Assembly (NCBI GenBank): GCA_023512835.1
Contig: CM042092.1
Location: 13,614,498 to 13,678,497 of the forward strand
Reading direction: 5' to 3'
Length of the DNA: 64,000 nt
DNA from: Taxillus chinensis
Taxonomy: Eukaryota > Streptophyta > Magnoliopsida > Santalales > Loranthaceae
Positions within the stretch are counted from its first letter, which is position 1; each line of letters opens with the position of its first letter. This document shows, in pieces, positions 1 to 12,510 of the stretch. A model generated the notes under the pieces. That model saw nothing but the letters and a program-made list of their open reading frames with translations, was not told where the DNA came from and searched no databases. The position numbers and the translations under genes were made by a program.

Positions 1-1226
1 GAATATTACTCAGTAAATTAGAACATTTAATTAAGAGTAACGTATTTATTTGTCAGGTAATATATACTTCATAAATAATATTTTTTTACTAAGGCTTAAG
101 GCTTATATGTTTGACTAATAATGACACTTATTTAGGAAATAATATCATTTACTTCATAAATAAAAACATTCACTTTAATAAATTATATTTTTATCTTTGA
201 TTATGTATATATTCGATTTGACTAAATATGAACCCTTTAGTGTAGTGACACCAACTCAATTTTTTTTACTTTTACATATTTAAATTACTTTTTTGCTTTA
301 CTATATAAATATACATCACAAGATTCCCTTAATCGATCTCTATATAATTAAAATAATATTTTTATATAATTTTATTATTTAATAATATTTTTTTATAATT
401 TAATATAAAACAAAAGTAAAAGTTATGGAAATGTAAAGAAAAAGGTGAGTTTTTTATAATTTAATAATTATATCGAATGAATAGTATTTTTCAATATATT
501 AGAAAACACTATATAAACTATATAGAGAAAGTTAAATATAAAATTTATGTTATAATAATAATTTTATAATTTATTTTTTCTCTCTAAATAAAGAAAAACA
601 AACTCCTGTATAAAATCTACTACTAGTCTTCTTGTGCTTCGATTAAAGATATGTTCAGGCTATCATGTCATTTACTTATTGCATGAGGTTATCTACATGT
701 TTTTATAAAGTCACTATTTATCTTATTATATAATTTACTTGACATGTAAAAAACATCCACATATTTTGTATAATAATAAAAAAAATACAACAAGTTTTGT
801 TATTAATCATATAGCAACCACAAAAAGTGACATTTGATCACAATTTATGTTTCTCTTTAAACCTCTAAAAAAATGTAACTTGTGAAGAAAAAAACATTTA
901 AGTTCCATTTGTTTCACAAAAAATGATATTAATTTAGAAAATAAGTTGTTGAAAAAAACTTTTTCCTATAAATACACTTCTTTTGTATTGTTTGATTATA
1001 TTATATTTTTAAAAATATTTAAAAAATTATTTTCAAGAAAATAAGTAAAAATATTTTAATCTTACATATTCATTCTCTCGTTTTGAAGTATAACATTTTC
1101 TCCACCCTTATATCGAATTAGTTGAAGTTCTCTCATCATTTTGGAATTAGCGTCTTTGGTTGTTGCTCTTGTTTTCTATTTTATGCATTTAAATACAGAA
1201 AACATCCAGTCTTACTTGTTTGACAT
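1..1226. other. AT-rich intergenic DNA
   Basis: Very AT-rich with many stop codons in all frames. No gene, RNA or clear repeat recognised. Confidence 0.6.
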
Positions 1227-1661
1227 CAGTTTTTTGTTTTGTTTTTAGAAACAAGTTATTTTCAAATGTCAAAAAATGAAAATACATTTAGAATGTTTTT
1301 TAGTTTGTGTTTTTTGTTTCCATCTGTTTTTCGGTGAGTCTGCCGCCGTCCCATGTGGCTCCCTCCTGGCTCGCCCCCTTGCACACGAGACCTCTCCTCT
1401 CCCTCCTGGCACCAATCTCCTACTGCGCGCGACGCCCCACCTCCCGGCGCGACCTTCCCTCTCTCCACCCTAGCGTCGATCTACCCCTGCGAGTGCCCCC
1501 CCCCCCCCCCCCACAGCTGCCCCAACGTGTGTGCCCCGTCTCCCCGAATAAAAATGAAAACAGTTTTTGTAAAAAACACACCAAATAAAAAAATATTTTT
1601 AATTCGACAGAAAACACATGTTTTCAAATATAACTTTTGAAAACAGAAAATAAAAAACATG
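1227..1661. mobile_element. TIR element with GC-rich interior, 435 bp
   Basis: The left end (1227-1268, CAGTTTTTTGTTTTGTTTTT..) and the inverse of the right end (1620-1661, CATGTTTTTTATTTTCTG..) form an imperfect inverted repeat of about 40 bp. The interior at 1330-1545 is strikingly GC- and pyrimidine-rich (with a 15-base C run near 1498-1512) within very AT-rich surroundings. The frames it opens are compositional and not recognisable proteins. No clear target duplication. Confidence 0.45.
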
Positions 1662-1805
1662 CACCATCATTAAAGTGTAATATAAAGTAACAGACAATGA
1701 AAATAATAAATAATAATTTTGATTTTCAAATATGAAGATGGGAATGCATGATGTCCTTCATTATTCATATGAATCGGATTCAGTAATGTTCGATTCGAAT
1801 TAGGA

Positions 1806-1875
1806 TTTGGGCAGTTTGGGGTGATTCGATATTTTTTTAATTGGGCAGTTTGGGGTGATTTGGGCAGTTTGTAAA
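1806..1875. repeat. Short tandem repeat GGGCAGTTTGGGGTGATT
   Basis: The motif TTGGGCAGTTTGGGGTGATT occurs at about 1806 and 1841, and partly again at about 1860. The region ends TTTGCCATCCCTA (1917-1927), which resembles a hAT-type right terminus; its left partner was not identified. Confidence 0.5.
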
Positions 1876-1927
1876 AACGATTCAAATCAAATAAAAATAG
1901 ACCCAATCGAATTGAATTTGCCATCCC

Positions 1928-3359
1928 TAATTCCCCACGCCACTTTTCACTCACCGACAGGCCTAATTTCGCCGCAATGAATTTGATCTGAAATAATTAT
2001 TTTTAAAACAAAAAATAATATACTTGCAATTATATGTCTCACAGCAGAAAGTGTTCACATTTTAGATTTGTCCTTCCTTGCTATAGCCGAAAGTGTTCAC
2101 CGACTTGGAATAATAATTTAAATGCACGAGCCTTTTCTTCAAAATTACGTTAGAAACCGAAACAATTATTAAAAATAAAAACTAGGATTTGACTTAACTT
2201 TTTTAAACCCACCAAAATCTTTTTGCATGCTGCAAGTAGCATCTTCGCGGTCCAAAATTATTAGATACAAATATTAAAATTGATGCTCAAAATAAGTTTT
2301 ACCAACTGTTATTTATATAACAGATAAGCTAGAGGCCATTTGGAAGAACTTATTAAATATATTTATATTTATAAACTATAAGAAATTTATAACTTTATTT
2401 TTTAAAAATAACTATGGTGTTTTTAGTAGGGAAACGTATTTAAATAGTAAAATACATATGATTTATAAGCAAGTAAAATGATCATATAAATGTTAAGTTT
2501 TATAATAATAGTAAGGGTATATTAAACTTTTGCCAAATAATCATAAGCATAAATGGTATTTATATTAAATTTTAACTTATGAAAACGAGCACAAATTATA
2601 AGTACGTTGTTAATTACTTAAAAAGACAGTTTTTAATGATAAACACTAACACACTTATTAGGCCTACTAAGATTTTTTTGTTACCTACATATCACTATTA
2701 GTCTACTCCTTGATTATAGTACAAGTAATCCTCCATCGCAGCCACAAGTCATTTTTTCATTATTCCTACTAAATTGACATTAAAATTAGAGGGGATGATA
2801 AAATTATGAGTGTAAATCATTAAGAATCAGTCGGCATATCTGTCCACATCCGCATAAATTTGATTCACGGGAACCGATTTGTTTAATTCGAGGGTTAAAA
2901 TGAATCAGAAAGTTGAAGTTATGATGGTCATGGATCGTCGCACATGATCCATTTTACACTCTTAATCAAATATCGGCAACCTAAAAGGCTGTCATCAATA
3001 AGTCAATTTATTATTATTATTAGTCACCACTCACCTCTTGTCATGCGGCAAAACAAGTGGGGTATGGGATGATTGGATGAACGAACCGCAAGAAAGTGAC
3101 GCTTCAATCAATCCTCCACCGTTCTGACACAAAATCAGAGCGAAAGACGCAAACCCACTTCACCCACCCACCCACAAGATTCAAACAGCTTTTGACAATA
3201 AATACATAAATAAAATGCAGCATCATTATTCATTCCCCGAGTCAAAGATGGATTATTTATTTGTTAATGGTATAAAAATTACACTAAAATCAAATATTGT
3301 TAAAATTAAATATTATTTATTTGTTAATGGTTAATTAATGATTTAAGGGTGATTAGTAA
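1928..3359. other. Intergenic DNA
   Basis: AT-rich; no gene recognised. Degenerate direct repeats of ATTATTTATTTGTTAATGG occur near 3252 and 3310. Confidence 0.55.
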
Positions 3360-4192
3360 AATCAATTCAGTAAAATTAAAAATGAGTCAAATGACATCCG
3401 ATCGTATTAACAATAATGATAATGACAGATTAAATATTCTTAAAAATATAGAAATTTATTTTTAATATGTTATCAATAAAGGTATCAAATGTAATTTATT
3501 AAATCATAAAGGCATCAAGTGTAATTTAATTAAACTTGGGGAGCATTTGATAAATAAAAAATAATCATGACAAAAAAAATTAATAGCAAGAGTTTAAATA
3601 TAATTCGCCAAACTAAAGGGAGTTGAATATAATTTTATCAAAATTGAGTGCAAGTGTAATTCTCTTAACCAAAAAAGTTAAAAAAAAATGACATGCAATA
3701 AACTAAGTTATTTTCATATTTATGTTTTGGGATATTCCGAAGAGTAGAATTTTTATGAACAAACTTTGAAATTTTACAAAACCAATTGTCATGTTTTTCA
3801 ATTTATGCATGACATTAATTTTTATAATTAAAAAAACATAAAATTGAAATTACACAACCATTGATTGGCATTCAAATCTAAAATCAACTGCCTTAACTAG
3901 TTCTTAAGTAAGCATAACACTCGAGCTAATTCGGGGGATTGCATTCTAACAGGCGTGATACTGATGATCAGATATTTCTTCCAGCCTTTCAATTTTTAAA
4001 CGACACTGCTAACAAAAAAACAAAAAACAAAAAAAAAACAACAACCTAGGAGAAGAAACGTTCAAACGACAAGAAATGTGGCCTATTTCTTCTTTCTGAG
4101 ACTGGGGGGTGAATGTGAAACCGAACCTTGCAGACAAGAGCCTTCCTCACACCGCCATCCCAAGTCTTGGGTCACCTTTGCCTATTGTCTAA
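3360..4192. other. Duplicated 3' flank of OPT copy 1
   Basis: Homologous to the 3' flanks of OPT copy 2 (12826-13279) and copy 3 (22730-23879, which has an added MITE). Shared landmarks include CGTATTAACAATAATGA, AATTAATAGCAAGAG and, nearer the genes, TCAGATATTTCTTCCA. The 3' UTR of OPT copy 1 must lie in the last few hundred bases. Confidence 0.75.
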
Positions 4193-7100
4193 TTAGAACA
4201 CAGGGCAGCCTTCAACGGCTACTCCCTTGGCAGTTGGACAAGAGACCAGTGGGCACCCTTCTGGGTTGTTTCCCCACCAATCCAGGGATACCCCTCTTGA
4301 CCCAAGGGAAAGAAACAGCAACACCGTCATGAAGGCTGTCCCAGCGTCAAGCCCACCAGAGAGCACATAGTTGTAACGCTCCCACCACTTCTGCCGGTAC
4401 CTGAAAAGTACAAACCCAGAGAGAAACCCAACTACTATCCAACTGGTGAAGTTGACAGCGGTGGCAGGGGGCATCAGTGATGTGGCACCCACCAGCACTG
4501 GCATGTGGATGTGTCGAATCCAGTTGCTTTTGGGGAACGCTTTTTGTAAGAGCCAGACAAGGGCGGGTGCAATGGCACCGCCGAGAAAGAACCAGTTGAC
4601 ACCCCCGTATGCACCGAGGTCTCCAAAAATCCGTCGAGGACCAACTAGTCCCCATATCACCGAGGCATCATAAAACACGCGGTCCATTGGGCATGTCCAT
4701 GGACTGTCATCTGGCAACATGGAGGTGTCACAGAGGTTGGGGATTGCTTCCATCAGCTCCCACGCAGTTATTTGGTATATAAACACCGCTAAAAGCGAGC
4801 CCACCACCTGAAATGTCAGCAATCCTTAGCTCGATTTGCTATTATATATTATGGGATAGACATACCAAAATGGTACCGCATGGAACATGTACCTGTGCCA
4901 TGAACATAGTTCTAGGCGGAATCTTCATGTAGTGACCAAGCTTGAAGTCTGCGACAAAGGTCAGAGCTTGGGTCATGCTGATGTACCCATAAACTTTGAA
5001 GCACATGTTGGCAACAGGGCGCTCTGGGTACATATACCCAATTATGTATTCTGTGATGATGTTCAGCCCCGGTGCCTGCTCAAAAACAGTTCAATGAAAC
5101 CAGGAATCTTATGGTGTACCAACCTTATAGTGTACACATGTTAGCTAAACTGATCTCGGAAGTTTAACATTTGTTACCTGGTTTGTCGTTGCATAAATGA
5201 TACCAATTGGGAGGGTGAAGAAAACGGCAATAGCACAAGCCATTAGAACACCCCACCAAGGTAACTGAAGTGTTTCATTGTAATACTCGCAAGCAAATAA
5301 AATAGCTGCAATGTTTAACACTAGGATGACTATAAACCACCACATGGGTACTTGTTTGTACTTTCGCATGAGCCTTGTGTGTATGTCAGTCTTCTTATTT
5401 TGGCCGAAGGCTTTTATGGTTTGATTCCATATGTCCCTGTGTCATGTATTTCAAGCATTTTATCCCCAGATAATTATCAGTTGCCGTTTCTTTGAAGGAC
5501 GCATTTTAGTAGATTGTTATAAATAAGCACACAAACACGAGCACAAATGAAATTACTGCTGACATAGTAGAATATATACCTCCCGTTAAAGAGAATCACA
5601 TGGACTACAGTCGCAGAGAGTGTAGCAAATCCGAGCCCATAGGTCATAGCAAAGAAAGTACTGAGATTGATCGGCCCATTTTTCGCGTAAGTTGCCACGT
5701 CAAGGTTAAAATGGGAGTCTACAATGCTCAAGATGTCGTACTGAGAGCCATTTGACATGAACAGGTTGTTGGAAAACAGCGGGAAGGTCTTAGCATTGTA
5801 CGCGTTGTTCCAGTAAGTGATGGGCGTCATCACATACATGATCAGCACGAAACCAACAGCAACATTGGCAGTAGCAAACCATGGGCTAGCCAAGGGGGTA
5901 CCAAGATACGATGAAATTGTAGACCAGTCCACTCCAAAGCTACCCATACCAAGGCCTCCTAGCCCGGATCCTAACTGCTGGACCAAAATGGACTTTGGAG
6001 CAACCCAACATAGCCAAGAGAAAGAGGTTAACATGAGGAACAAGTAGCCAGGAAAGACATAGTAGCAGAAACTGCTGATGAAGACTAGGAGGAAGAACTG
6101 CGTCCGAGTTGTGCCACCTTTGGGTCTTTTCTCCTTCTCGTGTAAAGCCCTGGAAGCAATTATTTTTTCAACTAAATAAAACTTAGACCGTAAAGATATT
6201 GCCTAAAAATTCACCAAATTAGTTAAGTGAAAACTGGGACAACAATACTATTACTAATCACCTGAATAATGACACCTGAACCAGAATAGAAGGCCACCAC
6301 ATCTCCGCTGGATCAACCAGGTGTTTCCGGAAAAGCCCAGCCCAGCCAAATCCCAAGATCTGCGATTAAAGAAGACGAACAACTCTAAGAATCACCACGA
6401 TATGCAGCTCATAGAAATTTGCAGTTAAATAACAGATCTTCCTGCAGAAGTTATAATAATTCTCACATGAAACTAGCTCATAGCAGCATGTAGATACTAT
6501 CATCATTCAGATTGAGTGATCAACAACTTTGACTTCCCCACAGTAAATTTGGGGAACCGATTATGATCCCAAGAATGCCCATATATGATTTGACATCCCA
6601 TAAATGGTAAGAAACACTGGGCTTGGAAATAATACCCATCTATCGGGGGTGGGAGTGTTGGAAATTAGTTAAAACGAGTTTATTTTTATGTTATTTTAAT
6701 TGTTTAAGAGTTAGTGGATGACTGTTAATTTATTTAATTGTTTAAGAGTTCTTGGCTAACGTGTGTGTCAGTTGAGATTTTTTAGGATATATTTTTTTAT
6801 ATATTTAAAGTTTTTGTAGTGAATGCAGTGAAGTGCATGAAAAACGTTATTTTAAGGGTGCAGTTTCACTATTTTTTTCTGTTTTGTTACAACTTACAAC
6901 ACTGGGCTTGGAAATACCCATCTATCGTTCAGACCCAATTTTAGAAACCATCGCATATTTCCATCAAATACCCAAAATGCACAAATAAAAGGCCATAAAT
7001 AGTGGAGATGGAAAAGTGGGGGGGGGGGGGGCGGGGTGGTAAAGAGGAGAGCACCTGGGTGGTGGCCATGACGAGAAAGGCCGGGAAAAAGTTCAAAGGC

Positions 7101-7534
7101 CTCTTGTACAGGAGTTTAACCGCCGTCAAAATGTGGGTGGCGTAGACAGTGCCAGCCCCCGAATTGGCAAAAATAGTGATCAAGACATGCTCTTTAATGT
7201 TGAAGGGTCCCGGGTTGAGCGTGAACTCCCACTTGGTCCCCTTGAAGAACACCCGATCGGTGATGGTCCTCGCCATCAGATGGCCGATCGGAACCACCGC
7301 GATCTGGGCGGAGATGGAGGAGATTGTCAGCGGCTGTGTGCGGTACCAGAAGAACTGGTTGGCGAATGACAACACCACGCACGAAGTGATTCCCAGGACC
7401 CACATTCGGAATGTCACCGCCGGCATGCTCGGGTCGTCCGTCTTGGGCACTGTTATATCCACCTGCTTTATGGGGCATTCGTCGCCGTCCACCATCGTCA
7501 CCTCTGCCGCCGCATCCCCCGTCAAACCTGACAT
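4193..7534 (-). CDS. Oligopeptide transporter, copy 1 (OPT family, 734 aa)
   Basis: Predicted proton-coupled transporter of the plant OPT clade (small peptides, glutathione and related compounds; usually plasma membrane). Exons on the complement: 7055-7534, 6262-6359, 5580-6149, 5178-5436, 4893-5075, 4193-4807. All introns are GT..AG and the joined frame is open for 2205 nt. The family signature [10 protein letters not shown] lies at residues 107-116 and KIPPRT at 520-525. Many long hydrophobic segments follow, and the C-terminus ends with the Cys-rich family tail (CPTAKG, then CPVF). Length matches the family norm. The start is the MSGLTG Met, conserved in all three copies. Sequence resembles the Arabidopsis OPT1/OPT5 type more than OPT3/OPT4 (from memory, not searched). 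Copy-specific residues include APGL at the start of exon 5 and GTPLASPW in exon 3, where the other copies have TPGL and GSPLASPW. Intron 1 carries a copy-specific insert. Substrate is not deducible. Confidence 0.97.
6646..6901 (+). mobile_element. LTR-like insert in intron 1 of OPT copy 1
   Basis: The insert begins with a purine-rich tract (GGGGTGGGAG) followed by TGTTGGAAATTAG and ends ACTTACAACA, so the part from 6656 to 6901 has TG..CA ends like an LTR preceded by its polypurine tract. It is bounded by near-identical direct copies of intron DNA, 6613-6645 and 6898-6927. The paralogous introns have this DNA once and lack the insert. Confidence 0.55.
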
Positions 7535-8375
7535 TATCCCTGCAGATTCCGAAACTGTGTTGTAAACTTGTAGTCTAGGGACGAATTTTTTTTTTCAAGA
7601 AAAACAACTAGTCCGACATGCGGTTGATTGGTTTTGTGGGTGAGGGTTGAATTTGAAGGACGAGGGCGTGAGAGAGCTAGAGTGTGTGTTTGACAGTGTG
7701 TGTGTTCGTTCCTCGCTCAGTCCTGGCAGAAGATTCAAATACCAAACACGGGTTTGTCGTACCTTGCAATTTGCCAATTTGTATAGAATGACAGAGAACA
7801 AAAGAGAAACAGAGAGGAAAGCAGAGAAAAAGACGTTTCTTTTGTGGACTGTGGTATGTTCAACAACAACACAGTTCTCTGTTTTTTTGTTCTTATAACA
7901 CAATAGAAAGGAAAGTAGTGATTCGAATATTCTTGATTGATATCACAATCTTAAGTTAACTACTAAAAATAGGTAATTGACTACCAGGATTCGCTCCTTT
8001 CACAATTATGACAGAAACAGAGAAATAACGAAATAAACCGAATAAAATAAGTAAATAAAATAAAAATAATTTTTTTTATTTTTATAAAAATACAAATAAA
8101 CCTGGCTCGTATAATTGACTTTTAAAAAATAAAATTTATAGAGATAAATTTAAGATGAATAAAAAATTTATCGGCTCCTCCAAAATCCACTCCCAGTCGG
8201 TCTTCATCCATTTTTTTTCCTAATTTTAGTGGGACCCGGTGTATAATTTTATTTTAATTTTATGATATGATATGATTTAACGTGGGTTGCATAATATATA
8301 ATACTATGTTAAGTAATTTGGGAAAAAGATTTGATTAGTTTGGGAATTGGAATATTAAAATTAGGCTCGAAGATC
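7535..8375. other. Upstream region of OPT copy 1
   Basis: Presumed promoter and 5' UTR of OPT copy 1. Weak local similarity to the upstream region of copy 3 (GTTCCTC, TTTGTCG, CTTGCAA). Short motifs shared with 18780-18980 (AATAAAATAAGTAAATAA, CCTGGCTCG) suggest the duplicated unit once reached this far. No other gene seen. Confidence 0.5.
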
Positions 8376-8511
8376 CTGACGAAGAGGTAAAAGATTTCGG
8401 GGAGAAGCAGGTGAAGTTGAGAGAGTCGGTGCTCAGCGAGTGCGAGGCGAGGGAGAAGCTTCGCCAGAAAATCACCACCCTTTTTCGATCATCCGCCACA
8501 AAACTTCCATA
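8376..8511 (+). pseudogene. Short coiled-coil-like coding fragment
   Basis: From about 8376 the plus strand reads DEEVKDFGEKQVKLRE, then SVLSECEAREKLRQKI, before a TAG at about 8509. Its higher GC content and heptad-like charged residues stand out in the AT-rich surroundings. There is no start codon or continuation, so it looks like an exon remnant or captured fragment. Parent family not recognised. Confidence 0.35.
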
Positions 8512-9019
8512 GGGGCGCTGGGTGTGGAAGACGTGGGAGGGAAAGGATCGTCTTTGTAATTTGGATGAAGACTGACGTGCACCTCAGCGTAAAGCTAAAG
8601 TAAAATATAAATAAAATTTTATCTTTAATTAATAATATAGCTAATATGGAGATGAATTTGAGAGATATTTTCAAGGCTGGTCTTGTAGTTTGAGGGGCTT
8701 GAGTAGAATCTTATAGTGAAAGAATTTTTGTTGTAGATATGTAAGAATTTTTGTATTGAATAAATTTATAATGATTCTAACTCTAAGAGATTCGGAACCA
8801 AAAACGTATTTAACTTATATTCACACCCGATGTCAAGACATTGATGACTAGCATCGAAAAGAACACACTACAAGTACTATTAAGAATGCATTTGCACAAT
8901 TATATAACGAAAGTATTCCTATACACTTCTAAAAACATACAACTGAATGAAATATTAGCATCATATAACATATACACCATGTGTCACTCAGTACAATAAT
9001 CACGGATTCATGTCCAAAA

Positions 9020-9340
9020 AAAAAAAACTCAATAATAATAATAATAATACAAAATAATAATCAAAATGAACATGAAAAGTCTCATACATCAACAAGGTAC
9101 GGTTTGCTTGATCTACCCGACTATAACCCTAAGACTACGTACCTCTTGTCAAAACCTAAAAGAACATAACAATGTAGTGTGAGCACAAGGATTCAATAAT
9201 AATAGTAATAATACAAAACAAAAATCAAGATGAACATGGAAAGTCTCATATATCAACAAGGTCCAGTTTGCTCGGTCTACCTAAATGCAACCGTAAGAAA
9301 GCATAATAACAATATGAGATGAGCACAAGGGCTCAGTAGG
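9020..9340. repeat. Two-copy tandem repeat, about 165 bp period
   Basis: The block running from ATAATACAAAATAATAATC through GTCTCATACATCAACAAGGT to GTGAGCACAAGG is followed by a second, slightly shorter block with the same landmarks (GTCTCATATATCAACAAGGT, GATGAGCACAAGG). A (TAA)n run begins the first unit. Probably part of an old LTR element. Confidence 0.6.
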
Positions 9341-9465
9341 TAACCTACAACACATTACCGGTGTATGCATATGCAGTGTAGTATTTAATGCAGTACCAAT
9401 GAAAGTATAACCACACAACAATATCCATATAATTAAGCCAACATAAACAGTTCAACAAATAAATA

Positions 9466-9726
9466 CCACTACTGATGTGGAACTTAAGGAGTTGAAAATG
9501 GACTCCAAGCGTTACCCCTCATTGTTCGTTTATGCCCCTAGAATACGCCCTTGCATGTAATAACCCAAACCACCCACTAACAAAATATTTTCCATTTAGG
9601 CCTCAGCTCGCACGAATATATTTTTGGTAAATTCAAAGCCCCCCAAAGGCCTCTTGCTAGGTTGTACCCACTTTTGTGTCGTGCTTTGTTCTCATTTACT
9701 ACCGATGTAGGACTTAAAGAGTTGGT
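9466..9726. repeat. Direct repeat pair ACT(A/G)CTGATGTGGAACTTAA-type
   Basis: ACTACTGATGTGGAACTTAA near 9467-9486 recurs as ACTACCGATGTAGGACTTAA near 9698-9717. Such GATGTGGGACTTAA motifs are common in small plant retro-elements. The interval has no coding frame I recognise. Confidence 0.4.
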
Positions 9727-9904
9727 TCTGCCATCTGCTAATGTAGACTAACCAATCCTCACACTGCAAAGCAACCTTCGCATGATGCCTTGCGACAACA
9801 CCCTCTAGGCAAAAAACCACAAACTCCACACTTAGGGAGATTTGGTGTAGGGCGCGGTTAAGCTTGATAAAGGCAACAACAACGAACAATGGAGGTCGTA
9901 GATA

Positions 9905-10062
9905 AGGCGGTAGTAGCCGCTGATGAGGTTGATATGTCGATAGAGGTAGCAATTTGGGATGCACTTGTGGCGTTAGTAGCAGCCGCCGATGGGGTTGATC
10001 TATGGGTAATAGCTAGGGGCGCACTTGTAGTGTTGGTAGCAACTGCCGATAAGAATGATGGT
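9905..10062. repeat. 63-bp tandem repeat, about 2.4 units, with open frames
   Basis: Units begin at about 9908, 9971 and 10034 and read GGTAGTAGCCGC.., GTTAGTAGCAGCC.. and GTTGGTAGCAACTGCC... Because the period is a multiple of 3, both strands stay open: plus-strand units read VVAADEVDM and LVAAADGVD, and the minus strand gives a Ser/Thr/Ala-rich frame. The repeat explains the open frames at 9889-10077 (+) and 9858-10184 (-); no gene is supported. Confidence 0.6.
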
Positions 10063-10759
10063 GATTCTTCCATATGAGGAGATGGAGGCGTGATAAATGA
10101 AGAAGTTTTACGAATGATGTGAGATGAAAAAAGATATATTTGTAATTTTTTAAAAGATACTCTATTCATGGTATTGTATACCAATCATATATATGGTAAT
10201 AAATTATTTCCATTATTATTCTTATTCCATTCAATTTTTCCCAATTTTATTCTCGCAAATGAACTATAATAGTTTATTGATAAACTTATTGGGATTAAGA
10301 ATGAATAACTAATTATAAATTTTAACAACTAATTGCAAACTCTAATTAAACTAATTATAAACTAATGCTCTATTTGATACACCTGTCTTAAGAATAAAAA
10401 AATAATTTCAAAAGCAAAATATAAAATAAAAATAATGTGATATTTTATTTAAATCAAGATTTGAGTAACGTATATGTTTTCAAAAGTGATTTTTAGATTT
10501 TTTTTTCAAATATGAACTCATTTTGGGAGACATTCAAATTCATTTTTCTATTTTTTTTTTTTTGCTTTCTTATACTTTGTTACATGTGTTCATCTTATTT
10601 TAATTTTTGTTTTCTTATTTTGTGGAATCTAGTTTTTAAATAAACTCTTTTTTAAATATATTTGTTCCTACAAACAGAATTTATTTTTAAAATTCATAAT
10701 TTAAATTTCAATTCAAATCAAAATTAAAATCACAAAACAAAAACACAAAAGTAAAAAGA

Positions 10760-11345
10760 GTAATTAATTGAAAACTTTAATTAAACTAATTAAGACCTAA
10801 TTAATTGAAAATTTTGGTCAATAAAATAATTAAATAGAAATAAAAACATGTCATATCACATGCCAATTTTGTTGGAACCAATATCTATAATTGCCACTAA
10901 GATTGTACCATGAGATTGAAAGAGTGAAAAGACATAACACACTTTTATTTTATAGTATTCATACTATATATATATATATATATACTCTTGACTCTCTCTA
11001 TTAGGTAAAAACAAACTCTATTAAGCTCTCAACCACACTCACGCTACAACTACCCCATATCTATATATATAACCACACATGTTACAACCATAAATATATA
11101 ATATAAAAGTCACTTTCGAGCCCACTTCATAGTATCAAACTATGAAGCAAATGGAAGATATATATGAAACAAAGCATGCGTATTAATTCAGCTAAACATA
11201 TATTAACCAAAGCAATGACGCCTCATGTTTTTTTAATTCGATGCATGAAGAGACCTATACAAGTTGACAAATTACCTGATTATGACAACTGAAACTCGAC
11301 TCTTCTCTTATATATTCAACTAAATATATATTTAGTCAAAATCAA
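10760..11345. repeat. Second copy of the copia LTR-like repeat (uninterrupted)
   Basis: Aligns with the LTR-like repeat at 19.2-20.6 kb without the 765-bp hAT insertion, so it shows the empty site near 10870 (GGAACCAATATC). A (TA)n run lies at about 10966-10984. No pol is attached, so it may be a solo LTR. Ends are approximate. Confidence 0.5.
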
Positions 11346-12189
11346 ATTTAATAATTTTTCACAAATTTTCCATCAATGAGGTTAGGCCTCATCCCACCAC
11401 AACCTCTACAATAATATCATCACATAGGTTCAGATGCCTCGTACTCATCCTCACAAATACAAATATACATCACAATAGATGCAAACAAACACAACCAAGT
11501 ATATTTATATATAGGTTAAACAAGGCTCCAAAATAGTATCAATGGGTATATTATGATAGTAAAACATCCCAAAACATCACATTACCCTATAGTATCGTGT
11601 TACCCTCGAGAATTTCCATCATCAACATAGGCTAAACATGGCTTCAACAGTGCTTAAATGCACAGTCATGGCTTAAAAACCCAAAACATGTCATATCACA
11701 TCATATATCATCACATTAAGTCAAATAACATCATAATACATTCCAAAACAGGGTTAAAGCATTATCATATAAGTCTTAAACACTTCAAATAGGATCCTAA
11801 AAGCCGAAATGGGACAAACTGGCGAAAACCACACGAAAGAATAAGGTCGTCCACAACACTCGATCGTAGCCATGACCCTGCACCCACAATGGCCAAACAC
11901 AATCGTTAATAATCAATGGTTGGATTATGGGGATCTCATTAATGGTTGGATTGTCCTATGTATACCCTTAATGAAATAGATTGTGAAATGCGTGATGTTA
12001 TATATATTGATTTAATGTTAGTTTACTGTGGTAGTATAAAACACTTCACTAGCACAAACATATAACAACCATTTAGACTTAGAGTTTTATGTTATAGGGT
12101 AGTGAGGAGATGGAGAACACTTGAAAGGCATTGTGCTCGCCTTACTTTATTATTATTTTCTTACATGTATCTATTGAGAGTAACTGGTT
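11346..12189. other. Intergenic repeat-rich DNA
   Basis: No gene recognised. Composition and position between two LTR-type signals suggest retrotransposon-derived DNA. Confidence 0.4.
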
Positions 12190-12510
12190 GTGCTATAGCG
12201 GAGCGAGTCGTGACATTTTGGGTATAGAATTCATCGGTTGATTATTTATTATTTTGTTTCTCGAGTTGGGTCTTTGGCAGTCATATGAACTTTATTATTG
12301 GAACTTTGTTGTGTGTTATTTATGTGTATTGGATAATTATAGAGAATAAATGTATTATTGTACTTCATTAATAAATTAACTTTTGTATTGTGTTTCATTG
12401 AAAAGTATAATTCTATCCCTATTTTAGTATTGTATAGGTTTAGATCGGTCACCAACCCCTCGGGTGTGGTTCTTCTAAAATTTGAGGACACACTAAGTTG
12501 GTATCAAAGC
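12190..12510 (+). mobile_element. 3' part of an LTR with primer-binding site
   Basis: TTGGTATCAAAGC at 12498-12510 matches the plant initiator-Met primer site at 11 of 12 core positions, just after a possible LTR end ..GGACACA (12492). The AT-rich DNA before it has no coding frame. The upstream LTR boundary and the superfamily were not resolved; DNA to about 12825 may be its leader. Confidence 0.4.

Noticed and set aside
1276..1640. Overlapping Pro/Ser-rich frames on both strands
   Set aside because: They arise from the GC- and pyrimidine-rich core of a TIR element; no motif, no splice context.
4347..4655. Alternative-frame reading within OPT exon 6, repeated at 13434-13742 and 24034-24342
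   Set aside because: Shadow of the conserved OPT coding sequence; it recurs in all copies because the real frame is conserved.
7133..7565. Plus-strand frames opposite OPT exon 1 (similar at 15864-16530 and 26626-27042)
   Set aside because: Antisense shadows of exon 1; Arg/His-rich composition and no known family.
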